Below the pieces are notes generated by a model. The model was not told where the DNA came from and searched no databases. It saw only the letters and a list, made by a program, of their open reading frames with translations. 64,000 nucleotides of DNA from Streptomyces alboniger (GTDB lineage: Bacteria > Actinomycetota > Actinomycetes > Streptomycetales > Streptomycetaceae). The DNA lies in NCBI RefSeq assembly GCF_008704395.1, contig NZ_CP023695.1, forward strand, positions 6,386,001-6,450,000, given 5' to 3'. How positions within the stretch are numbered: the stretch's first letter is position 1; each line of letters begins with the position of its first letter. Made by a program: the position numbers and the translations under genes. Positions 63,917 through 64,000 of this stretch are shown here, piece after piece.

Positions 63917-64000
63917 ATGAGCACCGCGCCCGCGCCCTTCACCGCCGACGACTACAGGGCCCGTATGGAGCGCGCCGCTGCCACGGCCGCCGACGCGGGC
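63917..64000 (+). CDS. M24-family peptidase (5' end only)
   Basis: Only the first 28 codons are in the window. The start FTADDYRARMERAAATAADAG resembles Xaa-Pro aminopeptidase N-termini of actinobacteria. CAGGAG precedes the ATG. The family call is tentative. Confidence 0.6.
   Translation, partial: MSTAPAPFTADDYRARMERAAATAADAG

Overview
The window is chromosomal DNA of a Streptomyces or very close relative. It shows very high GC with strong third-position bias, many GTG/TTG starts, ATGA/GTGA-coupled genes, actinobacterial housekeeping genes (murC, msrB), a two-domain geosmin synthase, and an intergenic repeat typical of the genus. I find no tRNA, rRNA, CRISPR array or insertion sequence.

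Region 1 (1-10.9 kb) is a divergent, iron-box-flanked locus. Leftward: an Fe(II)/2-oxoglutarate oxygenase, an SbnB-like dehydrogenase, a Y4yA-type PLP enzyme, an SbnA-like PLP synthase and a MATE exporter. Rightward: a peptide/nickel-type ABC importer (lipoprotein, two permeases, fused double ATPase). It reads as synthesis, export and re-import of a small diaminopropionate-derived metallophore, with no NRPS or NIS synthetase present.

Region 2 (11-17 kb) has a PrmC-like methyltransferase, an MFS drug exporter with duplicated operators coupled to a RidA protein, a self-regulated TetR, and then a 26-residue peptide ending AWYHWY followed by a short P450. That pair looks like an atropopeptide (tryptorubin-type) RiPP cluster.

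Region 3 (17-35 kb) is mostly ordinary: sphingomyelinase-type phosphodiesterase, PhoX-like protein, ZapE-like ATPase, RibD-type reductase, murC, msrB, an M28 aminopeptidase, a ribose operon (LacI regulator, rbsA, a permease/binding-protein fusion, rbsK, rbsD), a DUF1266-like protein, a P450 and an alpha/beta hydrolase.

Region 4 (35.3-59.0 kb) is one large unusual locus made of two convergent arms. The right-going arm encodes a GAP1-like protein, a TerY-like vWA protein, a PP2C phosphatase and a kinase. The left-going arm is a tightly coupled run: small protein, TPR protein, a 1,894-residue CHAT/TPR protein, small protein, GrpE, Hsp70 with a zinc-ribbon insert, a degenerate Hsp70-TPR, a two-TM coiled-coil protein, a one-TM protein and an FN3 protein. 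Two genes facing each other at the junction (kinase, FN3) carry frameshifts. I interpret this as a phosphorylation-controlled, Hsp70-linked caspase-like stress or defence system.

Region 5 (59-64 kb) returns to common genes: geosmin synthase, a class I amidotransferase, a LysR regulator, a PDZ membrane protein and the start of an M24 peptidase.
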